From Halieaceae bacterium (GTDB lineage Bacteria > Pseudomonadota > Gammaproteobacteria > Pseudomonadales > Halieaceae), in the NCBI GenBank assembly GCA_902518075.1, contig CABYEX010000001.1, positions 25,594 through 89,593 of the forward strand: 64,000 bases of DNA, read 5' to 3'. The notes beneath the pieces are model-generated. The model was not told where the DNA came from. It searched no databases and saw only the letters and a program-made list of their open reading frames with translations. The position numbers were made by a program, and so were the translations under genes. Shown here in pieces: positions 33,889 to 42,868 of the stretch (position 1 is its first letter; each line of letters starts with the position of its first letter).

Positions 33889-34047
33889 TCGTTAGGGGGG
33901 TTTAGCTGGTTCAAAGCACCAAAGACAACCGACAGATCACGTCTAGCGGACTGATTTGCAGGGTGTTGTTGGCGACGACATCCGAAAAGTCAAAACGCAA
34001 AATCCAATCTCCCGTTACCCATTCCGTCGGGCAGCACGCCATAAGAA

Positions 34048-34070
34048 AAACCCGGCACAAAGCCGGGTTT
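34048..34070 (-). terminator. Terminator of the minus-strand TonB receptor operon
   Basis: AAACCCGGC (34048-34056) and GCCGGGTTT (34062-34070) form a nine-pair stem. Reading on the minus strand, it ends in TTTTTC, 73 bases after the receptor stop codon. The plus strand also has a loose T-run, so it may work both ways. Confidence 0.82.
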
Positions 34071-34142
34071 CCTTATTTTTCGCGTCACGCACAGGCACGC
34101 GATGCATAACCAAAGCCTAAGAGGGTTGCGTGTCAGATGCGC

Positions 34143-36677
34143 TCAGAAATTTAGCCGAAACTCAACTCCGTAAGCACGCGGCATCCCTCTCACCAAGTAA
34201 TCTTGGTAAAACGCGTTCAAGTTCAGGCCATAGGTGTAATAGCCCTTATCCGAGATGTTTCGTGCCCAAGCCGCCACAGTGTATTTGTCTGTTGTATAGG
34301 CCACTCGAGCATTTAACAGCCAATAACCCGGGTTTTGGCAAGCTAACTCCGGGCTGGCCAACAGCGTACTGGCTCCACTGGCCGGTCTATCGCATGGCTG
34401 CTGGCCGTAGTCATTGAAAGGGTCGAACCAATAATCGCCCATGTACTGCGCCTCTCCAGAGAGGGTCAAATCACCACTCTGACCCGACCAGACCCTCCAT
34501 TGGGCATTCAGGTTTGCACTAGTTTGGGGGGCGTTAGGAAATTCGTTTCCACCGATATTAGCTCCGTCAGCGGACAGCTGTTGGTCATCATATTCAGTGT
34601 CCAAAAAACCAGCCGAAGCGTTGATCAATAAATTATCCAAAGCCTGCCACGACAGCTCTATCTCACCCCCACTTACTTCACCGTCAGCACTGCGGAGGAA
34701 AGATGTGGCGCCGACGATCTGAGCAATTTGCTGCCCTGAATAATCATAATAGAAGGCGGCGGCATTCACCTGCAGGGTATTGTCCAGAAGGCGAGCTTTT
34801 AGCCCCAACTCAAAGGCATCAACCGTCTCAGGCTCGACAAAGTAAACTTGCGAGACATCCTGATACGCCAGCGCGTTGTATGTGCCGGCCCGGTAGCCAA
34901 GCGCATAGCTACCGTAAAGCATCACATCGTCACTCATTCGATACTGAGCAACAAATCGCCCAGTCAACTCGTTGGTAGACTCGTCTTGGTTCACCCTAGG
35001 GATTGAACTCATATCCAGAGGCGCGCCCGCAGCCACGTTGGCGGCGTTGTATATGTAGGGCACGAGGGCCGCAACCGGGGTGCCGCCGAGATTTTTTACA
35101 ACAGATACAGCGTCTTTGTACTTCACATCGTCCTGTGTGTATCTGAGCCCAACTATGGTGGTCAATCGATCTGTAACGTCGAATGATATTTCGCCGTAAA
35201 TCGCGGTTGAGGGGCGCTCAATCGTGAACTCTTGACTCACGTCGATGTTTGCAAATGGTGGGGCACCTGCTGCCGCGCAAGCAGCCTGCACTGCAGTTCC
35301 GCCAGCGCTGTTAAGAAGTGCAACATCCGTGTTGAATGCAATCAGTGATCTCGCATCAAAAAACCCATTTGGATTAATGTTAAGTGGCGCACAATTAGCA
35401 GGGTCAGTCGGGTCCAACCCCGGCACCGCTGCAAAAAGCGGCAGAATAGACAACGAGTTGCCTACGGCAATCGATGGATTAAAGTAGTTGTCGGGCACGC
35501 CGGCCGAGGATAACAAAGGCTGAAGAAAACCAAAAAAATCGGGTTCGTTAGCAGTGAAAATTTCATCTGATCCTGTGTAAATACCGCCAATAAAACGCAG
35601 ACGTTCACTTGTAAAATCAATCCTGAGGTCAACGTTGTAACTCTCGCTCTCGGAGTAGTAGCGGATAGCGCATACGTCAAGCGCAGAGCCGTCACATTCA
35701 AAAGGCGATAACTGATACTCCCCCTCGTCGTAACCAAATATGCCTGTGAACGACCATGAATCATTAATCTCATGCTCCACAGTCAAGCTAACCCCCTCGC
35801 TGCTGGTGAAATATACGCCAGATGTATCAGATGCCACGGACTCCATGTCTGGGCTCGCAATCAGCGGCACTCCCGTGCCGTTTGCGCCACCTGCGAGGTA
35901 ACCAACACCAAACGCAATATCTTGCCGTGGATCGTTTTCTGCCCAATAAACCTTTGCGTGGATATCAGTCTTATCGGAAGGACGCCACAGAACTGAGAGG
36001 CGGCCCGCAGTAGAAGAGGTCTGAGGATGATCAGTGCCTAGTAAGGTGTTATCCACATAACCATCTGCCTCAGATACCGCTCCGGATAACCTCACCCCGA
36101 GCACATCTGGAATGATTGTCGCTTCCACTGCTCCGGTGAAGTCTGCGTATGAGTAGTTGCCCAGTCGGACATTTAAGAAGCCAGACGCTCCTTCACCAAG
36201 GCTAGGCTTGATAGTGTTCACGTTCACTGCTCCGCCTGTCGTATTTCGACCATAGAGCGTGCCCTGTGGGCCTCTCAGCACTTCGACACTTTCCAGGTCA
36301 AAAAGCTGTTGCCCATGGGAGGCTCTGAAGCTCTGGTAAACCTCATCAACGTAGACCCCTACAGGAGACGCAGTTGCCGCGGAAAACTCATTAGCAACCG
36401 ATATACCTCTGATTGAGAAATTTGGCTGAGTCCGCCCGTAAGCGCTGGTGACCTGAATATTGGGCACTGCACCCATTAGGTCGCTAGTCTCTACGATCCC
36501 GAGTTCCACAAGCCGCTCAGAGGAAAAAGCAGTCACCGCTTGAGGAATATCCTGCAGGTTTTCAGCTCTTTTTGAGGCTGTAACGACCACTTCCTCAAGT
36601 TGCTGCGCGAAGGTTGGCACCGTCAGGCTACTGATCACCGAGGCCAACAGGAGTTTTGATAACTTATGATTTTTCAT
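34143..36677 (-). CDS. TonB-dependent receptor
   Basis: The 844-residue protein has a signal peptide ending TVPTFAQ and LEEVVVTASKRAENLQDIPQ as the TonB-box region. The plug domain includes LESVEVLRGPQGTLYGRNTT and GGAVNVNTIKPS, and the barrel ends in YGVEFRLNF. AGGAGCAG precedes the ATG. It is of the same broad family as the receptor at 17243 but clearly distinct. It is the last gene of the minus-strand P450/CoA-ligase operon, 66 bp after the ALDH gene, so it probably imports the substrate of that pathway. Confidence 0.93.
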   Translation of the reverse strand: MKNHKLSKLLLASVISSLTVPTFAQQLEEVVVTASKRAENLQDIPQAVTAFSSERLVELGIVETSDLMGAVPNIQVTSAYGRTQPNFSIRGISVANEFSAATASPVGVYVDEVYQSFRASHGQQLFDLESVEVLRGPQGTLYGRNTTGGAVNVNTIKPSLGEGASGFLNVRLGNYSYADFTGAVEATIIPDVLGVRLSGAVSEADGYVDNTLLGTDHPQTSSTAGRLSVLWRPSDKTDIHAKVYWAENDPRQDIAFGVGYLAGGANGTGVPLIASPDMESVASDTSGVYFTSSEGVSLTVEHEINDSWSFTGIFGYDEGEYQLSPFECDGSALDVCAIRYYSESESYNVDLRIDFTSERLRFIGGIYTGSDEIFTANEPDFFGFLQPLLSSAGVPDNYFNPSIAVGNSLSILPLFAAVPGLDPTDPANCAPLNINPNGFFDARSLIAFNTDVALLNSAGGTAVQAACAAAGAPPFANIDVSQEFTIERPSTAIYGEISFDVTDRLTTIVGLRYTQDDVKYKDAVSVVKNLGGTPVAALVPYIYNAANVAAGAPLDMSSIPRVNQDESTNELTGRFVAQYRMSDDVMLYGSYALGYRAGTYNALAYQDVSQVYFVEPETVDAFELGLKARLLDNTLQVNAAAFYYDYSGQQIAQIVGATSFLRSADGEVSGGEIELSWQALDNLLINASAGFLDTEYDDQQLSADGANIGGNEFPNAPQTSANLNAQWRVWSGQSGDLTLSGEAQYMGDYWFDPFNDYGQQPCDRPASGASTLLASPELACQNPGYWLLNARVAYTTDKYTVAAWARNISDKGYYTYGLNLNAFYQDYLVRGMPRAYGVEFRLNF

Positions 36678-36743
36678 TTACTGCTCCTGAGTTGAACGTA
36701 TTTAAGATTGAGTACTGATTTCACTTAACAACTACTTTAACCA

Positions 36744-38159
36744 CTAGGGTAGAAGAATCGTTCTCGTCTCCAAATAAGAGCGAAATCCGTCTTCTCCCAA
36801 TTCCCTACCGATACCTGATTGGCCCCAACCACCAAAAGGCGCCACAAAATCTAGGATTTTTTTGGAGTTCACAGCGACGCTACCGGTCTTCAACCGTTGA
36901 GCTATCCCTAGCGCACGGTTGGCATCGCCCGACCACACTGACCCCGATAAACCATAACGTGACTCATTTGCCCATCCAGCCGCCTCTTCCACGGTGTCGT
37001 AGACACGGAGACAAGCTACTGGGCCAAACAGCTCTTCATTCCAGATTTCCGCAACAGAATCCTTCACTTCGTACAATCTTGGGGGTACCGTGGCAGATTC
37101 TTGCGGTTCTTCCCTAGTGCCGCTTAACAGCAACGCGCCTTGGCTAGTGGCCTCGTTGCAGGTATTTCTGATCCTGTTGGCTGCCTCCGCTGTCACTACT
37201 GGCCCAATTCCGGTTTCAGGTGACCGAGGGTCTCCAACCACCGTCTCCTCGAACATCTCACTGAGGGCTGATCGCAGTTCGGGCGCGCGAGATTTCGGAA
37301 TGAGGACTCGACTTTGAGCGCCACAAACCTGACCGTTGTTTTGCAACATCGCTAACCAGAGTTGATCTTTCACCGCGGTGAAATCTACGTCGTCGAGCAA
37401 AATCGCGCTGGATTTACCGCCTAGCTCCAGCGTCACGCGAGCAAAGCGCTGCGCACACAACTTAGCGACCGCAAGCCCAGAGGCTGAGCTACCGGTAAAA
37501 CTGACCTTGCGGAACACGTCGTTACGCACTAATTGATCACCTAGAACACGGCCGCCCAAAACCAAATTGACCGCGCCTGTCGGCAAATCCATCCGCGCGA
37601 GATAACGGCTAAAAAGAGCCATCGAGTCAACATTCTCGGGGCTGGGCTTCAAGACAACTGGGCAACCTGCAAGGAGGGCAGTGGCAAGTTTCAGGCATGC
37701 CAGAAAGATTGGAACATTACAGGGCACGATGCCCAGGGCGATGCCAATCGGCAACCGGTCAATTCTCACTTTGCCGCCGCGAGCACCCACCCGTTCCTCG
37801 GTAAACGCAAACGCGCTCGCCTGCTCAACTAGAGATCGAATCAGCGCTACCGCAGATTGCACCTGCAAAACTTCGGATTGAGCCACAGGACAGCCGGTCT
37901 CCATGATAATCAGTCGTGCCAAGGAGGCCGCGTCACGCTCAAGGTCTGATGCAAGCTGAAGCAGTGCTGCGCTCCGAGCTTTTAGATCGGCCTCCGCGCT
38001 TAGATTTAGCGTCTTCAGTTGCGTAATGAGCGGATCTAAGACACCGGGCGCGACCTCAGTCCAAGGCCGCAAGCTTGAGCCATCTACGGGCGACAGACGC
38101 TGGAACTCCTCTCCCGGAAAATCCAGTTGCTCACCCAACAAAAGCCCGATGAACGCCAT
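36744..38159 (-). CDS. Aldehyde dehydrogenase
   Basis: The 471-residue ALDH superfamily member has the catalytic cysteine at Cys279 (NNGQVCG), the general base Glu245 in LELGGKS, and the cofactor motif FTGSSASG. Other segments are PCNVPIFLACLKL and a C-terminal PFGGWGQSGIGRE. It oxidises an aldehyde to a carboxylate with NAD(P)+, which would suit the product of the P450 and SDR encoded upstream and feed the acyl-CoA ligase. Its start lies two bases after the stop codon of the winged-helix gene, so translation is likely coupled. Confidence 0.92.
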   Translation of the reverse strand: MAFIGLLLGEQLDFPGEEFQRLSPVDGSSLRPWTEVAPGVLDPLITQLKTLNLSAEADLKARSAALLQLASDLERDAASLARLIIMETGCPVAQSEVLQVQSAVALIRSLVEQASAFAFTEERVGARGGKVRIDRLPIGIALGIVPCNVPIFLACLKLATALLAGCPVVLKPSPENVDSMALFSRYLARMDLPTGAVNLVLGGRVLGDQLVRNDVFRKVSFTGSSASGLAVAKLCAQRFARVTLELGGKSSAILLDDVDFTAVKDQLWLAMLQNNGQVCGAQSRVLIPKSRAPELRSALSEMFEETVVGDPRSPETGIGPVVTAEAANRIRNTCNEATSQGALLLSGTREEPQESATVPPRLYEVKDSVAEIWNEELFGPVACLRVYDTVEEAAGWANESRYGLSGSVWSGDANRALGIAQRLKTGSVAVNSKKILDFVAPFGGWGQSGIGRELGEDGFRSYLETRTILLP

Positions 38160-38161
38160 CC

Positions 38162-38785
38162 TTAATCTGCCCTACCTGCCGCAGCCTCAGTTGCTCGATC
38201 CCTACCCGACAAACGAATCAAAGCCTCGTGAAACTCAAACCAAACAGTGTGGTAGCTGTCTATCAGCGCACCGGTAACAAATTGCTGATGACCTGCACTC
38301 ACTTGTGCAAAGGCTATTTCGAGTCGGCGGGCGTAATCTCGCAGTAGAGGACATGAAGCAAGGTGAGTAGCAACCAAATGCTTAAGCGAATCATGGTCTT
38401 TGAACATCTCTGTCAGAACTCGCTGATCGTATTCCGCATCCTCGTGGTCGTTTGGCTCCGCTGACTCTCCTACCGTTTTGATCTGCCAAGAGCTGACGCT
38501 CTTTTTGTAGTCTTGATTGATTGGTGTGAATGCCTGATAAAAAGCTTCCAAAGCCGCTAGATCCGTCGTTTCTCTAACATCCTCCAAGATTTTGGCGGCA
38601 GCACGCTTACCCTTTTCGGTCAACTTCATGCCTATTCGAGAGCTCTCTAGAAGGCCTTCCTCGATAAGGCTTTGTGCAATCAACACCACATCCGAGACTT
38701 CTAGCCCAGCCGCAACCGCAAGGGACTCCTCCTTCGCAAAGCCCTTAATCGATAAAACGTGAATTATTTGATCCTGCATACCCAT
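38162..38785 (-). CDS. Winged-helix protein, probable accessory of the PEP-synthase-like pair
   Basis: The 207-residue product has an N-terminal 70 residues (DQIIHVLSIKGFAKEESLAV and LIEEGLLESSRIGMKLTEKG) that look like a winged helix. The remainder is helical and ends DSYHTVWFEFHEALIRLSGR. I do not recognise a named family. As far as I recall, similar HTVW-x-E-x-HEDL tails accompany PPDK-like proteins in actinobacteria, and that is the only basis for a link to the split dikinase encoded divergently here. It could equally be a transcription regulator. Its start overlaps the CoA-ligase stop (TAATG). Confidence 0.6.
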   Translation of the reverse strand: MGMQDQIIHVLSIKGFAKEESLAVAAGLEVSDVVLIAQSLIEEGLLESSRIGMKLTEKGKRAAAKILEDVRETTDLAALEAFYQAFTPINQDYKKSVSSWQIKTVGESAEPNDHEDAEYDQRVLTEMFKDHDSLKHLVATHLASCPLLRDYARRLEIAFAQVSAGHQQFVTGALIDSYHTVWFEFHEALIRLSGRDRATEAAAGRAD

Positions 38786-40305
38786 TACTCATCCAGCGCC
38801 GCGCGCTCGTAGACATGCTCACAGTGAGATTCCCAAGTGTCGCGTAGTCGCGCTTTATGAATTTTGCCGCTGTCGGTCAGTGGCATCTGATCTACAAAAG
38901 CTAATTTGCGAGGTAATTTATGAGGGGAGAGGCGAGCTCGAAGGCGCTCCCTGATCATTTTTGCGATGTCTAGCGTCGGCTCGTAATCACGTTGCAACTC
39001 CACCACCGCCGTGACCGCCTCACCCAAGTCATTATCGGGAGAACCAAATACTGCAGCTTCGGCTACCCGGCTATCAGTGCTGATAGCTTCCTCAACCTCT
39101 CTCGGATACACGTTTACACCGCCCGATATGATCGTGAAGGCCTCTCTGTCAGTTAAAAACAAATAGCCATCGGCATCTACGTAGCCCAGATCACCCATGG
39201 TGGAATAACCTTGAGGTGAGCGTGCCGCGGCAGTTTTTTTCGGATCATTGTGGTAAGCAACCACCTCGCGACCAGAGAAAAATACTTTGCCCCGCTGGCC
39301 GGCAGGTAACGGCTCCGCTTCATCATTCAGGATGTGTATATCGCAGCCCGATGGACGACCGACTGAGCCCACTTTTTTTAACCACTCTTCGCTAGTGATA
39401 TGCGTGAATCCGACGCTTTCTGTGCCAGAGTAATACTCATGAAGTATTGGTCCCCACCAACAAATCATCTCTCTCTTGAGCTCTACTGAGCAGGGCGCTC
39501 CGGCGTGAATCGCTACTCTGTGCGATGGCGCGCTGAAATTCTCGTCTCGCTCCGCCAACAGCCTCGTGAACATCGTTGGCACCCATTGACTGTGCGTCAC
39601 TCGCTCTCTCTCCAAGAGACGTAATGCGGCCTTGGCATCAAAGTGGGCGTTCAGCACCAAGGTGCCGCCCAGACGGAGTAGATCCATAGAAAAACGCAAA
39701 GGGGCAGCATGATGGAGGGGCGCAGGCGAGAAAAATACTGTGTCTGCGTCCATGGAAAACATATTACGGAGCCTCTGCGCCCTGTTTAAGTCAGAGCCGA
39801 TTGGTTTAAACCCTAACGGCCGTCTTACACCCTTCGGCAACCCAGTAGTCCCAGACGTGTAGAGAATATCTCCACCTTCCACCGGGTCAGGATCATTAGG
39901 ACATTCCTCCAGTTCGAACAAATGATCGATGCCGGCAATGGAAGACACGGTTAGATCTGGAATATCGACGGCTGCGGCTGAAGCTTTTTCCTCGTTACCT
40001 CTGTCGGTAACCAGAAGCTTTGCTCCGCTATCTTTGAGGATGTACTGCAGTTCTGATGGTGTCAGTTTGGGCCCCAACGGGAGACAGTAGAGTCCTGATC
40101 TCTGGGCGGCGGCGATGGCTGCAACAACTTCAGGTCCGGTTGCCATCATGACCCCCATAACGTCTCCGCGGCTCAATCCACAATGCCGTGAAGACACAGC
40201 GATCCGGCGGGACGCCGCATCCAACGCGCCGTAACTTATCCGCGTGTCACCAAACACCACCGCCGTCTTATGAGGTGTTTCCGCGGCAACTCCGCTCAAA
40301 TGCAT
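38785..40305 (-). CDS. AMP-dependent acyl-CoA synthetase
   Basis: The 506-residue adenylate-forming enzyme has the phosphate-binding loop ILYTSGTTGLPKGVRRP, the A5 motif HEYYSGTESVG, STMGDLGYVDADGYLFLTDR with the ATP-binding aspartate, GGVNVYPREVEE, and the late PRKLAFVDQMPLTDSGKIHK with the catalytic lysine. It activates a carboxylic acid, presumably the ALDH product, as a CoA thioester. Its start and stop codons each overlap neighbouring genes by one base. The order phosphatase, ligase, winged helix, ALDH is therefore one translational unit. Confidence 0.92.
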   Translation of the reverse strand: MHLSGVAAETPHKTAVVFGDTRISYGALDAASRRIAVSSRHCGLSRGDVMGVMMATGPEVVAAIAAAQRSGLYCLPLGPKLTPSELQYILKDSGAKLLVTDRGNEEKASAAAVDIPDLTVSSIAGIDHLFELEECPNDPDPVEGGDILYTSGTTGLPKGVRRPLGFKPIGSDLNRAQRLRNMFSMDADTVFFSPAPLHHAAPLRFSMDLLRLGGTLVLNAHFDAKAALRLLERERVTHSQWVPTMFTRLLAERDENFSAPSHRVAIHAGAPCSVELKREMICWWGPILHEYYSGTESVGFTHITSEEWLKKVGSVGRPSGCDIHILNDEAEPLPAGQRGKVFFSGREVVAYHNDPKKTAAARSPQGYSTMGDLGYVDADGYLFLTDREAFTIISGGVNVYPREVEEAISTDSRVAEAAVFGSPDNDLGEAVTAVVELQRDYEPTLDIAKMIRERLRARLSPHKLPRKLAFVDQMPLTDSGKIHKARLRDTWESHCEHVYERAALDE

Positions 40306-40889
40306 TAGTGAGCATCCCTAGTGATGTGCGTCATCTCGTTAATACTCAGAACCCGCAGTTGACCTGAATCACCTGCATGCAAACGGGTTACGGATCCATG
40401 ATGCGGCGTGAAGTTGGTCAACCCTTGCATGGTCAAAATTTCAGACAGCATGGCGTTGATAGGGAAGCCATGGGTAGCGATAGCGATCCGCTTAAAGTCT
40501 CTTTTCGTCAAACCACTCATCGTGTTGGAAATGGTTTCAAGAAACGCTTGCTCATCTCCGCCGAGAGTGCCGACAGGGTCGCGCAGGAAGTCTTCCCATG
40601 CGTCACCGCCGGCTCGACGAAGCTCCTCTACGCTGATATAGCGACCGCCCCAATAATCGATTTCGGCTAAACCTTCAACGACTTCAGGAGTTAGCCCAAG
40701 TTTCTGCGACAACGGCTCAAGTGTCTGGCGCGCACGCAAGAGTGGACTTGTAAAAAGCGCGTCAATTGCCTCGTGTGAAAGCCTCGCGGCAGTCTCCTCT
40801 GCTTGACGGATTCCCCTCTCCGATAGAGGGGGATCAACGCTACCAGCAGACAAATCGGGCTCACCGTGGCGGATTAGTATCAGTTGCAC
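40305..40889 (-). CDS. Histidine phosphatase family protein
   Basis: The 194-residue product starts at GTG 40889 with GAGG nine bases upstream. The catalytic RHG motif is LILIRHGEPD near residue 8. It is followed by LSERGIRQAEETAARL, a second arginine in TSPLLRARQT, and the distal histidine in IAIATHGFPIN. Members (phosphoglycerate mutase, CobC and SixA types) remove or move phosphoryl groups. In an operon paired with a dikinase it could dephosphorylate a pathway intermediate, or a phosphohistidine as SixA does; both are inferences. It overlaps the CoA-ligase start by one base. Confidence 0.88.
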   Translation of the reverse strand: MQLILIRHGEPDLSAGSVDPPLSERGIRQAEETAARLSHEAIDALFTSPLLRARQTLEPLSQKLGLTPEVVEGLAEIDYWGGRYISVEELRRAGGDAWEDFLRDPVGTLGGDEQAFLETISNTMSGLTKRDFKRIAIATHGFPINAMLSEILTMQGLTNFTPHHGSVTRLHAGDSGQLRVLSINEMTHITRDAH

Positions 40890-40904
40890 AAAAGGGCGCC
40901 TCAG

Positions 40905-41693
40905 TTATCCCAGGTCCAGCCCAGGACCTTGAAAACTGGCGTCTCGCAGTGCAGAAAATCCTCCGTCTACACGAAGATCTTCTCCGGATATCCAACATGC
41001 GTGGTCACTCAGAAGAAAGGCGATTACCTCTGCGATTTCTTCAGGCTGGCCATGTCTGCCCACCAATTCCGATGCCGCCTCGATACGAGATTTACCCATA
41101 CTCTCCTCAAAATCCTTGAGAATTTTGGTCTGTACGGGCCCAGGGCTTACAACGTTTGCCCTAATGCCCTCGGCTACCAACGCCGGTAAGCGGCTCTTCA
41201 TCCAATAGTTAAGCGCCCGTTTGGATAGTTGGTAAGCAGCCACCCCGTCTAAACTCTCTGCCAGCGCCATACCCAGCGCAACTTCAGTGGTAGCTGCAAC
41301 CAACGCCTCTAAATCCTCATCCGACCAATCACACCGCCGTGCGGTGATCGAAGAAACGAAAACGATAGAGGACTGTTCAGACAACTTCGGGCGCAGAGCC
41401 AAAAAGAGTGATCTCTGCCCTAAAAAATTCACTTTTAGAATATCGCTGGGGTCAGCAGTGCTGGGCACGCCCGCAACGAAAGCCACTGCATCTATATGAG
41501 TAGGCAGTGCGCGAACGGCGGCTTCAATAGATTCCGGCCGCGCCAAGTCCACAGTGATCGAGGAAGAGCCTTCAATCTCTTCGCAATCCATCCCCACTAC
41601 GATAGCGCCTTTAGCGCGCAGCAGCGCCGCCAAGGCTGCACCAATACCAGTCGCCGCGCCAACCACTACGACAAGTTTTTTTTTAAAAATCAT
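40905..41693 (-). CDS. SDR-family oxidoreductase (hydroxysteroid dehydrogenase-like)
   Basis: From ATG 41693, with GAGGTGG upstream and overlapping the P450 stop as ATGA, the product is 262 residues. It shows VVGAATGIGAALAALL, a shortened middle (DIDAVAFVAG replaced by HIDAVAFVAG), VSSITARRCDW with a long insert, and AYQLSKRALNYW for Y-x3-K. The insert before the catalytic tyrosine and the short strand 3-4 region resemble 3-alpha-hydroxysteroid/coniferyl-alcohol dehydrogenases. It likely oxidises an alcohol made by the P450. Confidence 0.88.
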   Translation of the reverse strand: MIFKKKLVVVVGAATGIGAALAALLRAKGAIVVGMDCEEIEGSSSITVDLARPESIEAAVRALPTHIDAVAFVAGVPSTADPSDILKVNFLGQRSLFLALRPKLSEQSSIVFVSSITARRCDWSDEDLEALVAATTEVALGMALAESLDGVAAYQLSKRALNYWMKSRLPALVAEGIRANVVSPGPVQTKILKDFEESMGKSRIEAASELVGRHGQPEEIAEVIAFLLSDHACWISGEDLRVDGGFSALRDASFQGPGLDLG

Positions 41694-42868
41694 GACCACC
41701 TCACAGGGAGGCGCTGCAAACCTGCAAACCAATAAGACGGGATGCGCTCGCCGTCAGCAGTAAGCTCACAGTCACGAGTTATCGAAAGAAATTCTTCTAA
41801 GAAGATCTGCGCTTCCAACCTTGCCAAGTAGGCGCCCAAGCAAAAGTGGTGGCCGGCACCGAACCCCACGTGCTTGTTCGGTGTTCGATCTACACGAAAA
41901 GAGTGGGGGTCCTCAAAAACCTCAGGATCTCTATTTGCTGCGCTGAAATAGAGCACGAACTTAGAGCCTGCTGCTACATCTAACCCAAAAGCTTGCGTAT
42001 CCTCGGTAATGGTCCGTCTCATGTGAATGACAGGCGTTACCCACCTAATCATTTCTTCTACAGCGCTTGGAATCAGTGAAGGCTCTTTGCGAAGCCGCTG
42101 CATAGCGTTCGGTTGCAACAGAAGCTGCTCAAGACCACCTGCAAGAAGAAATCGTGTCGTTTCATTACCGGCAATGACGAGCAATAAAAAATACGCGTCG
42201 AGCTCCTCAGCACTCAATTGCTCACCATTGTCATTCGGCGAGACCAGAATTGACGCGACATCGTCGCCAGGTTGTCTGCGACGCTCGGTTGCTAATTCCC
42301 GAAAATAAGAAAACAACTCCGACCTGCAACGATCCTGCTCTTCCGGCGTAGCAAGCACGCTACTCATAGTGTTCGCCGCTTTAACCAGTGTTTCTCTATC
42401 ACCGGCGGGGATGCCAAGCACCTCGCCAAATACAGTCATGGGGATTTCCAACGCAACGCGCTCAACAAAATCAAATTCCTCATTTCTGGGCGCTGCCAGA
42501 ATCACAGAGCGAACGATTTCTCGAATTCGCGGACGGCGGATCTCTAACAGCGGCTGCGCCAAAGCTCGACGTCCAAAGTCCCGTAAATGCCTGTGATAGG
42601 GGGCATCAGTGTTATGCACACTCGGAGCTCCACTACCCTCGGCCCGCTTATTCGCTATCTGCGTGCCCAACCCAGACTTAAACTTTTCTGTGTTAGTTGC
42701 CGCCTCCCACACATGACTATGCCGGGTCAAAACATAAAAGCCCTCATCAGGTTCAGGGCCAATGTGAAGTGGGGGTTCGGACTCTGCTCGATAGAGATCA
42801 AAAGACTCATGCTCCTTTCGTTCGGTGAAGAGTCCTATGTCCAACAGGCTGGGTAAGCTAGGGGTCAT
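41690..42868 (-). CDS. Cytochrome P450
   Basis: The product is 392 residues from ATG 42868, a soluble bacterial-size P450. The oxygen-activating I-helix reads LLLVIAGNETTRFLL, the K-helix ExxR is VEEMIRWV, and the heme-binding loop is FGAGHHFCLGAYLARLE with Cys343. The class resembles CYP125/CYP142/CYP153-like terpenoid, steroid or alkane hydroxylases, but the substrate cannot be fixed. No ferredoxin or reductase gene is adjacent, so electrons must come from elsewhere. It overlaps the TetR stop by 11 bases. Confidence 0.93.
   Translation of the reverse strand: MTPSLPSLLDIGLFTERKEHESFDLYRAESEPPLHIGPEPDEGFYVLTRHSHVWEAATNTEKFKSGLGTQIANKRAEGSGAPSVHNTDAPYHRHLRDFGRRALAQPLLEIRRPRIREIVRSVILAAPRNEEFDFVERVALEIPMTVFGEVLGIPAGDRETLVKAANTMSSVLATPEEQDRCRSELFSYFRELATERRRQPGDDVASILVSPNDNGEQLSAEELDAYFLLLVIAGNETTRFLLAGGLEQLLLQPNAMQRLRKEPSLIPSAVEEMIRWVTPVIHMRRTITEDTQAFGLDVAAGSKFVLYFSAANRDPEVFEDPHSFRVDRTPNKHVGFGAGHHFCLGAYLARLEAQIFLEEFLSITRDCELTADGERIPSYWFAGLQRLPVRWS

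Noticed and set aside
33568..33895. Open frames on both strands in the 33.5-34.1 kb gap
   Set aside because: They overlap R3, the second tRNA end and terminators, and their translations show no domain.
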